The notes under the pieces were generated by a model, which was not told where the DNA came from, made no database searches, and was given only the letters and a program-made list of their open reading frames with translations. Position numbers and translations under genes: made by a program. Below, one piece after another: positions 34,332 through 43,728 of a stretch of DNA of 64,000 nucleotides. Positions within the stretch are counted from its first letter, which is position 1. The number at the start of each line of letters is the position of its first letter. Origin of the DNA: Sulfitobacter noctilucicola (lineage in GTDB: Bacteria; Pseudomonadota; Alphaproteobacteria; Rhodobacterales; Rhodobacteraceae); NCBI RefSeq assembly GCF_000622385.1, contig NZ_JASD01000008.1:2418001-2482000 (forward strand), in the 5' to 3' direction.

Positions 34332-36329
34332 TTACATGTGATTGCGGGGAATGCTGTCTTTGACGTCCCGCTCATAGATCAGCTTGCCGTTCTCATAGGC
34401 TTCGATCCTTGCGGTTAGATAAAAGTGGGTGGCATCGCTGGTCATTTCGCACGTGGCTTCCGTACGCAGTTGGATGTCGTCGCGCTCCAGTTCATCCGTC
34501 CAGTGACAGGAACCCTTGGCGCTAAGCGGATCATCGGGATGGATCGCCCATTCTTCACGCGCAACAGAACCTGCAATCAGACCGTGATCGATGTCGCGTA
34601 TTTTTCCGAAATCATCCTCGATCACCAGCGTCGTGATGCCGCTCACCATATCCATTTCGCGCCGTCTTATGTGGTTTTCAGGGCGCAGTTCTTCGGTTTG
34701 CCACGGGTCAGCGGCTGTTGGTGGGGCAAAGGTATGTTCGTCACTGTCACCTGATGGGCGCTGGGGAATGTCGATATGCCCTGCTGTGAGGCTGAGTGCG
34801 GTGCGACCTGGCGAGGGCCAGATGAGCGGCCAATAGGCATCAGAGATCGAGACCCGCAAACGGTGCCCCGCAGGCACACGGTAAGCGATGTGATCGAGAT
34901 TAAACGTTACGTCAAAAGCCTGATCCGGGATCAACGGTGCGGGGTTGGCCGCACTATCGCGGTGGCTGAGGTTCAATACGCCATAGGTAATACGCGTGGT
35001 GGCACCATCCGGATGCACATGGTTCAGGCGTACGGCGATCTGTGCCTGCGGTTGGTCCGATGCCAACGTCAGCGTGAGCTTTGGCGCGCCGACAATATCC
35101 ATGTCTTCAGTCAGTGGCGCACTGTCGAAGGTTGTAGAAAGCGCATCATCCTGCCTTTGATCGCCAGGCAGTTCGGGGCCAAGCCAGATTGCGCAGTATT
35201 CGCCAGCATCTGCACCAGTATGCGCTGGCGATGAAACCGTGGCAGTCAACGTGCCGACGCTGTCGCGCAACCCGTCATCCGTCAGATGCAGGCGCTGGCT
35301 GGTCAAATGCGAGGTGGTTCCGGTTTGCTCCGCGATCCAGCGGCCTGGACGCTCTGTGTACCATGCGGCCGGGCGCACGCCGTCCATGAGGTAAGCGCGG
35401 TAATCGGGATCATTCTCTACGCCTGTGTCGATGCCTTTGAGCCATCGGTCCCACCAACGCAGTGCTTCTTGTAGAAATCCGATGCGGGGTTCGGGCACGG
35501 CAAAATGCGGGTACTTGTGAACCCACGGGCCCACGATACCCTTTGCGTCCGGCAAAGCGTTGACCAGCTGCGGGACTGTGTTCTTGTAGGCATCTCCCCA
35601 ACCGCCGATCGCAAGTACCTTGGCTTTGATGGCGCTATAGTCCTCGATCACCGAACCGTGCTGCCAATAGGCATCCCGGCTTTGGTGCCGTAGCCAGACG
35701 GAAGGCAGAAACGGCTCCGCCTCCAAGCGCTCCAGCCACATCTCGCGCCAGTCATCGGGCCGAAGGGCAGGGTCGGGCGCTTTTGAGGAAAAGGACCACA
35801 TGGTCGCGCCCCAGCCGAGGTTTTCGTTCAACAGGCAGCCGCCCTTATAATGGATGTCATCTGCAAAACGGTCCACGGTAGAGCATAGCGTGATAACCGC
35901 TTTCAGCGGGTCGGGCGCGAGCGCTGCAACCTGCAATCCGTTGAAACCGCCCCAGCTGATGCCCATCATCCCCACGGTGCCGCTGCACCAGTCCTGTGCT
36001 GCTAGCCAATTAATGACTTCAATACAGTCTGCCTGCTCTTGCGGGGTGTATTCGTCCTCCATCACGCCCTGACTGTCGCCATTCCCACGCATGTCGACGC
36101 GCACGCAGGCATAGCCGCGCGCGGCAAACCACGGATGGGTCAGCGCATCGCGGGCACAGGTACCGTCGCGCTTGCGATAGGGGAGGTATTCAAGGATCAC
36201 CGGTACAGGTTCATCCTTGGCATCTTCTGGCATCCAGACACGGGCCGAAAGCCTGCATCCATCGGACAGAACGATGCCCATGTCAGCGGTTTCCGCGATC
36301 TCTCGCAACGAATTTTGAGGCATTTTCAT
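34332..36329 (-). CDS. CocE/NonD family hydrolase (X-Pro dipeptidyl-peptidase-like)
   Basis: A 665-residue serine hydrolase of the CocE/NonD class: an alpha/beta hydrolase core with nucleophile elbow GISWGG (S125), the VRVDMRGNGDSQG strand-loop near 77-89, and a C-terminal jelly-roll domain from about residue 380. Such enzymes cleave amides or esters, for example glutaryl-acylases and cocaine esterase. There is no signal peptide. MKMPQ at 36329 is taken as the start, but its ribosome site is weak and M at 36323 is equally possible. The peptide ABC operon begins 118 bp downstream on the same strand, so the hydrolase may process what that system imports. Confidence 0.85.
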   Translation of the reverse strand: MKMPQNSLREIAETADMGIVLSDGCRLSARVWMPEDAKDEPVPVILEYLPYRKRDGTCARDALTHPWFAARGYACVRVDMRGNGDSQGVMEDEYTPQEQADCIEVINWLAAQDWCSGTVGMMGISWGGFNGLQVAALAPDPLKAVITLCSTVDRFADDIHYKGGCLLNENLGWGATMWSFSSKAPDPALRPDDWREMWLERLEAEPFLPSVWLRHQSRDAYWQHGSVIEDYSAIKAKVLAIGGWGDAYKNTVPQLVNALPDAKGIVGPWVHKYPHFAVPEPRIGFLQEALRWWDRWLKGIDTGVENDPDYRAYLMDGVRPAAWYTERPGRWIAEQTGTTSHLTSQRLHLTDDGLRDSVGTLTATVSSPAHTGADAGEYCAIWLGPELPGDQRQDDALSTTFDSAPLTEDMDIVGAPKLTLTLASDQPQAQIAVRLNHVHPDGATTRITYGVLNLSHRDSAANPAPLIPDQAFDVTFNLDHIAYRVPAGHRLRVSISDAYWPLIWPSPGRTALSLTAGHIDIPQRPSGDSDEHTFAPPTAADPWQTEELRPENHIRRREMDMVSGITTLVIEDDFGKIRDIDHGLIAGSVAREEWAIHPDDPLSAKGSCHWTDELERDDIQLRTEATCEMTSDATHFYLTARIEAYENGKLIYERDVKDSIPRNHM

Positions 36330-36639
36330 GACGCGGATGGAGCGCAGGTCATCAAATATTGTCAACTGTTGCGAAAATGCATGGCGCACGGAATTCGTTG
36401 CAAAAAGCCAATAAATCAGGCGGGGGTGCCTACAACCATACGTTGGCGTTGCCTGTGTTAGCGCCCCCAACGCAATGAAAATTGGGGAGAATCGCTAAAA
36501 AATCTCTAGGCAAATCACAGGTTACGAGCTAATCAGAAGCAAGAATAATGTTGCACGACGCGCTTGAACGGGTCGGCTTCGCAATAAAACAAAAGAAGGG
36601 CCGCACAGAACGGTTCCTTCGAGGTAGAGTGGTGGTGTT
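36330..36639. other. Intergenic region between divergent CocE and adhesin genes
   Basis: This 310-bp stretch has no convincing gene. It is more AT-rich than its surroundings (for example around 36490-36530) and must hold divergent promoters. TTGAAC at about 36563 with AT-rich sequence 13-17 bases on is a possible promoter for the adhesin, but no clear -10 was found. No strong palindrome or terminator was seen. Confidence 0.4.
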
Positions 36640-39600
36640 ATGAAGGCGATTGAATTCGTCGTCCGCGATGGTGCGGGCGGACTAGAGCGTGGAACTGTGC
36701 CAGGTGGTGCAAAAGAACACGTTATCCAGGCTGGCTCAAACCAGCAGATTTCCCTTAATCTCAGACAGATCGATCTGCAAACGCAGACGCGTGATGGCGA
36801 TAATCTGGTGATCAAGCTCACCGACGGTCGTGAGATTACGATTGATAACTACTTCAATGCTGCAGGCACGCCGAACCGGTTGTTCGTGTCAGCCGACGGT
36901 TTCCTGAACGAGGTTGCATTCGTCGATACGGGCGCGGGCGAGCTTTATGCCCAGTACGGACCGACAGAACAGTGGGGCAAATGGAGCCCATCTGATGATC
37001 TTATCTATCTGGGACGCACAGATCTTGCTGCGACCGGATATGCCGCTGACGAAGTATCGCTCTTTCCTGCACCACTTCTGGGTGCGGCGGGTCTGCTGGG
37101 TGGGAGCGGTGCCGCAGTAGCAGCCGCTGCAGTCGGTGGTGCCGCGGTGATCGGGGCCACAGGTGGAAGCGGAAGTGAAGCATCATCTGAAGAGCCAGTT
37201 GTAGAAGAGCCTCCGGTTGAAGAACCACCAGTCGAAGAGCCTCCCGTTGAGGAGCCGCCGGTTGAAGAGCCTCCTGTAGAAGAGCCCCCCGTGGTAGAGC
37301 CGCCGGTTGTCGAGCCTCCCGTTGAGGAGCCGCCAGTCGAAGAGCCACCCGTTGAAGAACCTCCAGTTGTGGAGCCACCGGTTGTGGAACCTCCAGTTGT
37401 CGAGCCACCGGTCGTTCAACCACCGGTCGTGGAACCGCCTGTGGTTGAGCCTCCTTATGTGGAGCCGCCGTATGTAGAGCCTCCGGTTGTTGTTGTGCCT
37501 TACGTCAACGACGCGGAATTGAGCACAGATATCGGCGGGACCAACCCTGCGCCACAAAGCGCCACGGTTTCAGGTGGCGGTGCGGTAGGTCACTCTGTGA
37601 CAGTCGTGCTGGGCGATCAGCAGATCGATACCGTAATCAACGCAGATGGCGAGTTCTCTGTCACGTTTGAAGGCGAAACCTTCCCTGTCGACGGCACATA
37701 CGAGTCCATCGTGACGTTTAACGGCAACGTAGAACTCGACGGGCCAGGGTTTGTGATCGACACGACGCCACCGATCGTCGAAGTTCTGAACGGCACAGAG
37801 TCTGTAGGCGACTTCTTTAACTCGGTCAGCTTTGCAGATGGTGTGACACTTTCAGGTCTCGGTGAAGCGGGGGCAACACTTGTTGTCACTATTTCCGGGA
37901 TCGAACAGTCCACGACAGTCGGCGAAGACGGGACATGGTCTGTATCTTGGGACGTTGGATCGCTTGAGGGCGGTGAATATTCAACCGGCGCGACAATCGT
38001 CAGCACCGATGCCTTCGGTAATTCCACGACAGTGTCGGAAACTATCGTTATCGACACCATCTCGGATGTGACAATCGCAACCGAAAGCGTTGAGACAGAC
38101 GGGATCGTGAACGCGGTAGAGCGTGAGGACGGCGTTACCCTGACAGGTACAGCACAAGCTGGATCTTCTGTCATGGTCACGTTCGGTACAGGCTCACACC
38201 CGGCAACTGTTGATGCAGACGGCAACTGGTCGGTTGATTTCGCAATGAGCGAAGTGCCGGTGGGCGAGCTGATGGCAGAAGTCACAGCGGTCGCGACCGA
38301 CAGCTTTGGCAATAGCAGTTCTGCATCGGGCATGGTTGATATCGACACGCTGGTCCGCGACTTTGCCTTTACCGGCACAACAGGCGGCGCAGACGGTGTT
38401 GTAAACATCGCCGAAGCGAGCCAGGGTCTTGTGATGACCGGCACGACCGAGCCGGGTTCTACTGTCATGGTGAGCTTCGGTACGGCGACGCAGGCAGCAA
38501 CTGTCGCGGCAGACGGCGCATGGACAGTGACCTTTGCAGAAAGCGTCATCCCGACGGGTGAACAGACCGCAGTCATGACCGCAGTTGCGACAGATATCGC
38601 CGGAAACGTCGATACCATCGCCCGCAACGTCGAAATCGACCGCGATGCAGGTATCCTGACAATCAGCTCCACGCCGGTTGAGACGGATGACATCATCAAC
38701 CAAGTCGAGGCCAGCGATGGTGTGACGCTGACGGGTACATCCAACCCGGGTGCAATTGTCACAGTGGTCATGGACGGTGTGTCCAAGACGGTTACGGCAG
38801 ACGGCTTTGGCAACTGGGAAGCCAGCTACCTCAGCACGGAAATCGCGCCAGGCGTCTACACAGCCGACATCACCGCGCAAACGGTTGATCCGGCAGGCAA
38901 CCCGCTGAACGCGTCGGACAGCGTGGAAGTCGACACACGTGTCGATAACCTCGATATCCGGTCGAATACTGTCGAGACAGACGGCGTCATTAACGGTGCC
39001 GAGCGCCTTGAAGGTGGCGGTGTCCAGATCACAGGTACAACCGAAGTCGGTTCCACCTCTGTGGTTGTGACCATGGACGGCGTGTCTGTGAACGCAAATG
39101 TTATGGCAAACGGCGAATGGACGGCGGACTTTACAACTGCGCAGGTCCAGACCGGCACCTACAACGCGCTGATCACCGCAGAAGCCACGGACCACGCTGG
39201 TAACGTCGCACCGATCACAGCATCTGTGCGGGTTGATACCGAAGTTGTGCCGCTGACAAAGCGCGACGGCGAAGGTGGCGCGGACAATACCGTGAACATC
39301 GCAGAAGCTGCCAATGGCATCGATCTGGGTGGTCAGGTTGAAATCGGGTCGAGCGTTGTCGTCAACTTTGACGGTATCGCCTACACTGCGAACGTCGATG
39401 GGGCAGGCAACTGGAGCCTGACAATTCCGCCATCGGCAATCCGCGCGGGCGAATACAACGCGGCTATCACCGTGATTGCTACCGACAGCGTCGGCAACGT
39501 CGACACGCTGAGCGATACACTGGCGATTGACACGCTGGCCCCCGAGGGTCCGGTCATTCAGAGCTTGATCGAAGACCGTGTTGACGGTTTCCGCGGCATC

Positions 39601-40104
39601 TCGACCGATCTGACGGCCGACGAACTGAACGTCTATCAGGTGAGCGGCAACGGTTCTGTAAATCAGGTGGCTTCGCAGAGCGAAGACAGCACGACACGCA
39701 ACGAGACGGACATCGTGTTCAACTCGAACGTGCCGGATGGTTCACAGCTGATCGTGACCGCAACGGACGCGGCGAACAACACATCAGGTACCTACGTGGT
39801 ACTGGATGACGGTGCGCCGAATTCGACTGTCGACATCACGAACCCGGTGCTTGGCAACTACAACATCGAAATGGTCGACCTCAGCTTTGCCGAGGAAGCG
39901 AACCTCACGGTGGATGAAGCTGCACTGCTGGCGCTTTCAAGCAACTCAAACAGATTGCTGATTGCAGGTGGTTCTGATGACGATGTGTCTATCGTGGGTG
40001 CGGTCCGTCAGGGCTCAAGCATCACACGTCCGGCGGCATCCGACTATACGCTGGGCACCGAAGGTACGATCATCGTCGATGATAACATCGATCTGATCAC
40101 TTAA
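36640..40104 (+). CDS. BapA-like Ig-repeat surface adhesin, type I secretion substrate
   Basis: A 1154-residue surface protein. Residues 1-140 match a BapA prefix-like N-terminal domain (IRxIDLQTQTRDGDNL-type beta region). A Gly/Ala-rich hydrophobic segment follows (about 145-178), then a Pro/Glu spacer of VEEPP units (186-287), seven to eight bacterial Ig-like domains of about 98 residues (288-1060) and a C-terminal ~90-residue region ending in a short hydrophobic tail typical of T1SS signals. There is no Sec signal and no RTX nonapeptides, apart from a GGSDDD stretch near 1110. The three T1SS genes are directly downstream. A role in adhesion or biofilm formation is inferred from the family. 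Confidence 0.87.
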   Translation: MKAIEFVVRDGAGGLERGTVPGGAKEHVIQAGSNQQISLNLRQIDLQTQTRDGDNLVIKLTDGREITIDNYFNAAGTPNRLFVSADGFLNEVAFVDTGAGELYAQYGPTEQWGKWSPSDDLIYLGRTDLAATGYAADEVSLFPAPLLGAAGLLGGSGAAVAAAAVGGAAVIGATGGSGSEASSEEPVVEEPPVEEPPVEEPPVEEPPVEEPPVEEPPVVEPPVVEPPVEEPPVEEPPVEEPPVVEPPVVEPPVVEPPVVQPPVVEPPVVEPPYVEPPYVEPPVVVVPYVNDAELSTDIGGTNPAPQSATVSGGGAVGHSVTVVLGDQQIDTVINADGEFSVTFEGETFPVDGTYESIVTFNGNVELDGPGFVIDTTPPIVEVLNGTESVGDFFNSVSFADGVTLSGLGEAGATLVVTISGIEQSTTVGEDGTWSVSWDVGSLEGGEYSTGATIVSTDAFGNSTTVSETIVIDTISDVTIATESVETDGIVNAVEREDGVTLTGTAQAGSSVMVTFGTGSHPATVDADGNWSVDFAMSEVPVGELMAEVTAVATDSFGNSSSASGMVDIDTLVRDFAFTGTTGGADGVVNIAEASQGLVMTGTTEPGSTVMVSFGTATQAATVAADGAWTVTFAESVIPTGEQTAVMTAVATDIAGNVDTIARNVEIDRDAGILTISSTPVETDDIINQVEASDGVTLTGTSNPGAIVTVVMDGVSKTVTADGFGNWEASYLSTEIAPGVYTADITAQTVDPAGNPLNASDSVEVDTRVDNLDIRSNTVETDGVINGAERLEGGGVQITGTTEVGSTSVVVTMDGVSVNANVMANGEWTADFTTAQVQTGTYNALITAEATDHAGNVAPITASVRVDTEVVPLTKRDGEGGADNTVNIAEAANGIDLGGQVEIGSSVVVNFDGIAYTANVDGAGNWSLTIPPSAIRAGEYNAAITVIATDSVGNVDTLSDTLAIDTLAPEGPVIQSLIEDRVDGFRGISTDLTADELNVYQVSGNGSVNQVASQSEDSTTRNETDIVFNSNVPDGSQLIVTATDAANNTSGTYVVLDDGAPNSTVDITNPVLGNYNIEMVDLSFAEEANLTVDEAALLALSSNSNRLLIAGGSDDDVSIVGAVRQGSSITRPAASDYTLGTEGTIIVDDNIDLIT
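37195..37500 (+). repeat. 15-bp tandem repeats encoding VEEPP/VVEPP spacer
   Basis: About 20 imperfect 15-bp units encode PVEEP or PVVEP repeats. Third-base variation between units (gag/gaa, ccg/cca/cct) shows that the array is held at protein level and is not freshly expanded. It forms a stiff, acidic linker between the N-terminal anchor and the Ig repeats. Confidence 0.9.
37759..39528 (+). repeat. Six ~295-bp repeats encoding bacterial Ig-like domains
   Basis: Each unit of about 98 codons follows the pattern D-T/R ... ETDGIVN.AE...GV.LTGT...GS.V.V.....T....G.W...F....P.G......TA.ATD..GN......V.ID. Units are diverged in DNA but aligned in protein. A partly similar domain precedes the block and another follows it. 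Confidence 0.88.
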
Positions 40105-40126
40105 GACGAAGCCAAAAACAAAGAGA

Positions 40127-40152
40127 GGCGCGGGCGGCAAATGATCCGCGCC
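40127..40152. other. Hairpin between the adhesin and T1SS genes
   Basis: GGCGCGG and CCGCGCC (40127-40133, 40146-40152) pair across a 12-base loop. It is followed by an A-run rather than a T-run, so it is not a standard terminator. It could slow RNA decay or limit read-through, keeping adhesin mRNA above that of the transporter genes. Confidence 0.4.
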
Positions 40153-40186
40153 CTCAAAAAAAATACCGAGGCGGTAAGGGCAGGCT

Positions 40187-41503
40187 ATGGGGCATGGTGT
40201 AAAAAGGGCAATCGTGGTGTGTGCATCGGCATTCACACTTGCGGGATGTCTCTCTGATGCAGGTGGGGGCGCTGGCGATTTCGTGGCGCGGCTCAAATCA
40301 CCTGATGCGAATTCTGTTGCACGGCCCAGCCATGCGGAAAAGGTAAATTCCGAAAGCGTTATCATTCAAGGGCTTATGGGCCGCCGCTCTGCTTTGCCAT
40401 CGGGCAGCAGTTTTGATCGTGTCGCAAGCGCGGTACTCGCCGCGAATTCCCGCACAGCCGAAGCAGAATTGCGTTCGGCGCGCTTGCGTGCCGAGGCTGC
40501 ATCAAAGAACTGGCTGCCCAAGATCGGCCCAAGCATCAGCCTGACTTCCCTGGGATCGCTGGTCGCCAATCTGGTTGTTGATCAGGTGCTGTTCGACAAT
40601 GGCCGCAAGAAGGGCGAACGCGAGTTTGCTGTGGCGGATGTCGAAGTGGCTGCTGTGAACCTCGCTCAGGATACCAACGACCGTGTTCATACAGCGCTGC
40701 AGCTCTACGTGATGGCTGCTGAGGGGCGCGAGAAGGCCGTGCTGGCAGACGCGTCGCTGCGCGACATGAGCCATTTCGAATACATTATGTCAGAGCGCGT
40801 GCGCGGTGGGGTGTCGGATATGTCCGATGTCCAGATCCTGCGCCAGAAGTTGGGCGAGATCCGCGCCGATCGTGCTGCAAACATCGAAACCGCGAACACA
40901 GCTGTTGCCGAATTGAACGCCATGTCCGTCGAGCCCTTGCAGGGTTTGCGCGGCGTTCCGGCGTTCAGCGTGTCCTCATCATCTGCGCAACCGCTTGATG
41001 TTGTGCTTGCCGAGGCCGAAAAAACCCGCGCGATCGCGGCCGCCAAGATCGAGCGTGCCGACCAGTTGCCGGGCCTGACCGCAGGCGGCACAATCGGTGA
41101 AAATTCGGACATCGGTTTGCGGGTCAGCTCTGACACTCTGTTAGGATTTGGCACAGGTGCGTCCTTGCGTGCCATTGAGGCTGCAAAAGAAGCAGCGGGC
41201 CGCCGAGTGGCGCAGGCCAACGAGGACGCGAACCGCAAGCTGCGCAAGCTTGAGGGACAAATCGCCGCCAAGTCACGGCAGGCCGCAGAGGCCGCTACGC
41301 TGACAAAGCAGGCCAAGCGGAACCTCGATATCTTTCAGGAACAATACGATGCAGGCCAGCGCCAAGTGCTGGATGTCGTCGGTGTGTACGAGACTTTTGC
41401 CCGCCAGCAGCAGGCAGAGGTTTCTTTAAAGTATGAAACTGCACAGTTGCAGATTGATTTGGCGCGACTGCTGGGCGTTTTGGCCAACGGGGACGACATT
41501 TGA
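40187..41503 (+). CDS. TolC-family outer membrane channel of the type I secretion system
   Basis: A 438-residue TolC-like protein. It starts with a lipoprotein signal (FTLAGC, lipid-modified C21). The body has the long alternating Ala/Glu/Arg/Lys-rich helices of the periplasmic tunnel in two repeats (about 85-215 and 255-425), including SRTAEAELRSARLRAEAA and DAGQRQVLDVVGVYETFAR. This is the LapE/AgeD-like member of the adhesin export system. It lies 82 bp after the adhesin gene and overlaps the ABC gene (TTGA). Confidence 0.88.
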   Translation: MGHGVKRAIVVCASAFTLAGCLSDAGGGAGDFVARLKSPDANSVARPSHAEKVNSESVIIQGLMGRRSALPSGSSFDRVASAVLAANSRTAEAELRSARLRAEAASKNWLPKIGPSISLTSLGSLVANLVVDQVLFDNGRKKGEREFAVADVEVAAVNLAQDTNDRVHTALQLYVMAAEGREKAVLADASLRDMSHFEYIMSERVRGGVSDMSDVQILRQKLGEIRADRAANIETANTAVAELNAMSVEPLQGLRGVPAFSVSSSSAQPLDVVLAEAEKTRAIAAAKIERADQLPGLTAGGTIGENSDIGLRVSSDTLLGFGTGASLRAIEAAKEAAGRRVAQANEDANRKLRKLEGQIAAKSRQAAEAATLTKQAKRNLDIFQEQYDAGQRQVLDVVGVYETFARQQQAEVSLKYETAQLQIDLARLLGVLANGDDI

Positions 41504-43728
41504 CCCAGAAACGCGCCTTTACGCTTACCATTTCGAACGGAAATCAGGGTCGTATCGCTGCGGCGAATGCTTCTGAGCAACCAGTAGAGACAGGGTCGGA
41601 CGCCGGCTTTGCCGACCGGATCGGGGTGCGTGCGCAGCTCGCATCGGTCTATGCAGGATTGCTCGGTGTTGAAGCCGTTTCACGGGACCTGTTTGAAGCC
41701 ATCGGTGGCGCGACCCGCGAGGGTGCGGCAGCTAAGGATGAAGCCACAGCCATCGCACATGGTCTGCGGTCCTTGGGGCTTTTGGCGCAGGTCACGAAAG
41801 TATCATCGCTGTCCGCAGATGTCTGGCCCGCTCTGGCTTATATGACTTCTGGTCAGGTTTTGTTGGTCATGGGGCAGTCGCGCGGCGATCTGATTATTTA
41901 CGACACAACTTGCCCGGACAACCGCGCTTATGTGGCCCTCAGCGATTTCAAACCCTTCTTTGACGGCATGCTGGTCCGCGCCGAGGCACCTTTGTCCAAA
42001 GTGGCAGAAACGCATAAGACCGAGAGCGCCAAACCGCACTGGTTCTGGAGCCAGTTCGGTCGCTTCAAGCGTCAAATGGGCGAGATTGCTTTGGGGTCTT
42101 TCGTTGCGAATCTGCTCGCGGTGGCCGTGGCGCTGTTTTCCTTGCAGGTCTATGACCGCGTGATCCCGCACCAGTCCGAGGCAACGCTTTGGGTATTGGC
42201 AGGCGGTGCAGCACTCGCCCTGTTGATGGAAGCCTTCATCAAAGTAGCACGTGCACGTCTGATGGACGGTGCCGGTCGCCAGATTGAAGTGTCTGTTTTG
42301 CAAATCCTGATGAACCGCATTCTCGGGATGCGGTCCGATTTGAAAGGGCAAGCTCCCAATCAGGTCTTCTCTTCCATGCGCGAATTCGGGTCTGTTCGCG
42401 AATTCTTTACCGCCTCCACCATCGGCACGATTGCCGATATCCCGTTTATCTTTGTGTTCCTGTTCCTCGTGGCCAGCATCGCGGGCAACGTGGTCTGGGT
42501 CTTGATCGCAGGCGGTATCTTGATGGTGATCCCCGGTTTCATCCTCCAGAAGAAGATGATCCGCCTGACGCAGGAAACCCAAGGTGCGTCAGCCAAATCC
42601 TCGCGCCTGTTGCACGAAACTATTTTCGAACTCGATACGCTCAAGACCCAACGCGGCGAAGATCGTGTGGCGCGTCTTTGGCAGGAACTGAACACGCTTC
42701 AGGCGATGAAATCGTCAGAGCAGCGTAAACTGGCGTCGACACTTACTTTCTGGTCGCAAGGCGTCCAGCAGGGTACGTATGTTGCCGCAGTTATCACCGG
42801 TACATATCTGGTCTTTGCGGGACAGTTTACTGTCGGCTCCATCATCGCGGTCGGTATCCTGACGGGGCGCACCCTGTCACCCCTGACACAACTTGCCGGT
42901 ACGCTGGCGCGTTGGGGTAATGTGAAGTCCGCACTGGATGGGCTGGAGATGATCGCACAGGCCGAGCAGGACGCGGGCGAGGGGCGTACCTATTTGCGTC
43001 GTGAAACTCTTAACGGTCATTTCGAGCTGCGCGATGTGAGCTTCCGCTACGAAGAGGACGGCGCGCCGACGCTCGACATCAAGGGCCTTGCGATCCTGCC
43101 GGGTCAGAAGCTGGCGGTGCTGGGTGCCAACGGATCGGGCAAGTCTTCGCTGCTCAAACTTCTTAGCGGTCTTTATGCCCCAGAAGCAGGGCGCGTCATG
43201 ATCGACGGCACTGAGATGAACCAGATCGAGCCGCGCGATCTACGCCGTCTGATCGGCTATCTGGGTCAGGACGTGCGCCTTTTTGCGGGCACGTTGCGCG
43301 ATAACCTGAACCTTACAATGCTGGAGCGTGACGATGCGCGGCTGTTGGCGGCATTGGACTTTGCGGGCCTTGGCCCCTTTGTTCAGGCGCATCACAAGGG
43401 TCTGGATCTTGAAATCAAGGATAACGGTGCGGGCCTCTCTATCGGGCAACGCCAATCGATCGGGTGGGCGCGTCTGTGGCTTCAAGATCCCAAGATCTGC
43501 TTGCTGGATGAACCCACCGCGGCCCTTGACCAGACGCTGGAGCGCACCTTGGTCAGCCGTTTGGAAAAATGGATGGAAGGTCGTACTGCCGTGATCGCAA
43601 CGCACCGTGCGCCGATCCTTGCACTGACCGAGCGGACACTGGTCCTGCAGAACGGTCGTATGACGATTGACGGTCCAAAAGAAAAAGTACTGAGCCATCT
43701 GGCCAGCATGAAAGGGCAGGCGGCATGA
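41500..43728 (+). CDS. Type I secretion ABC transporter (LapB/HlyB-like)
   Basis: A 742-residue inner-membrane exporter ATPase. Residues about 35-150 form a C39-peptidase-like domain without the catalytic Cys, so it should only bind cargo. The membrane domain spans about 185-460. The ATPase carries GANGSGKSS (about 541-549), signature LSIGQRQS and Walker B ICLLDEPTAALD. The start is a TTG at 41500 overlapping the TolC-like gene stop, preceded by GGGGA. It exports the adhesin encoded upstream, by context. Confidence 0.9.
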   Translation: MTQKRAFTLTISNGNQGRIAAANASEQPVETGSDAGFADRIGVRAQLASVYAGLLGVEAVSRDLFEAIGGATREGAAAKDEATAIAHGLRSLGLLAQVTKVSSLSADVWPALAYMTSGQVLLVMGQSRGDLIIYDTTCPDNRAYVALSDFKPFFDGMLVRAEAPLSKVAETHKTESAKPHWFWSQFGRFKRQMGEIALGSFVANLLAVAVALFSLQVYDRVIPHQSEATLWVLAGGAALALLMEAFIKVARARLMDGAGRQIEVSVLQILMNRILGMRSDLKGQAPNQVFSSMREFGSVREFFTASTIGTIADIPFIFVFLFLVASIAGNVVWVLIAGGILMVIPGFILQKKMIRLTQETQGASAKSSRLLHETIFELDTLKTQRGEDRVARLWQELNTLQAMKSSEQRKLASTLTFWSQGVQQGTYVAAVITGTYLVFAGQFTVGSIIAVGILTGRTLSPLTQLAGTLARWGNVKSALDGLEMIAQAEQDAGEGRTYLRRETLNGHFELRDVSFRYEEDGAPTLDIKGLAILPGQKLAVLGANGSGKSSLLKLLSGLYAPEAGRVMIDGTEMNQIEPRDLRRLIGYLGQDVRLFAGTLRDNLNLTMLERDDARLLAALDFAGLGPFVQAHHKGLDLEIKDNGAGLSIGQRQSIGWARLWLQDPKICLLDEPTAALDQTLERTLVSRLEKWMEGRTAVIATHRAPILALTERTLVLQNGRMTIDGPKEKVLSHLASMKGQAA

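Noticed and set aside
37195..37500. CRISPR-like array
   Set aside because: Units are 15 bp, contiguous and in frame, and encode VEEPP; there are no spacers.
37617..39195. Two long minus-strand ORFs under the Ig repeats
   Set aside because: They are low-complexity shadows generated by the periodic repeats of the adhesin gene.
40127..40152. Rho-independent terminator after the adhesin gene
   Set aside because: The stem is followed by A residues, not T, on the plus strand, and the minus strand lacks a T-run in the right place.
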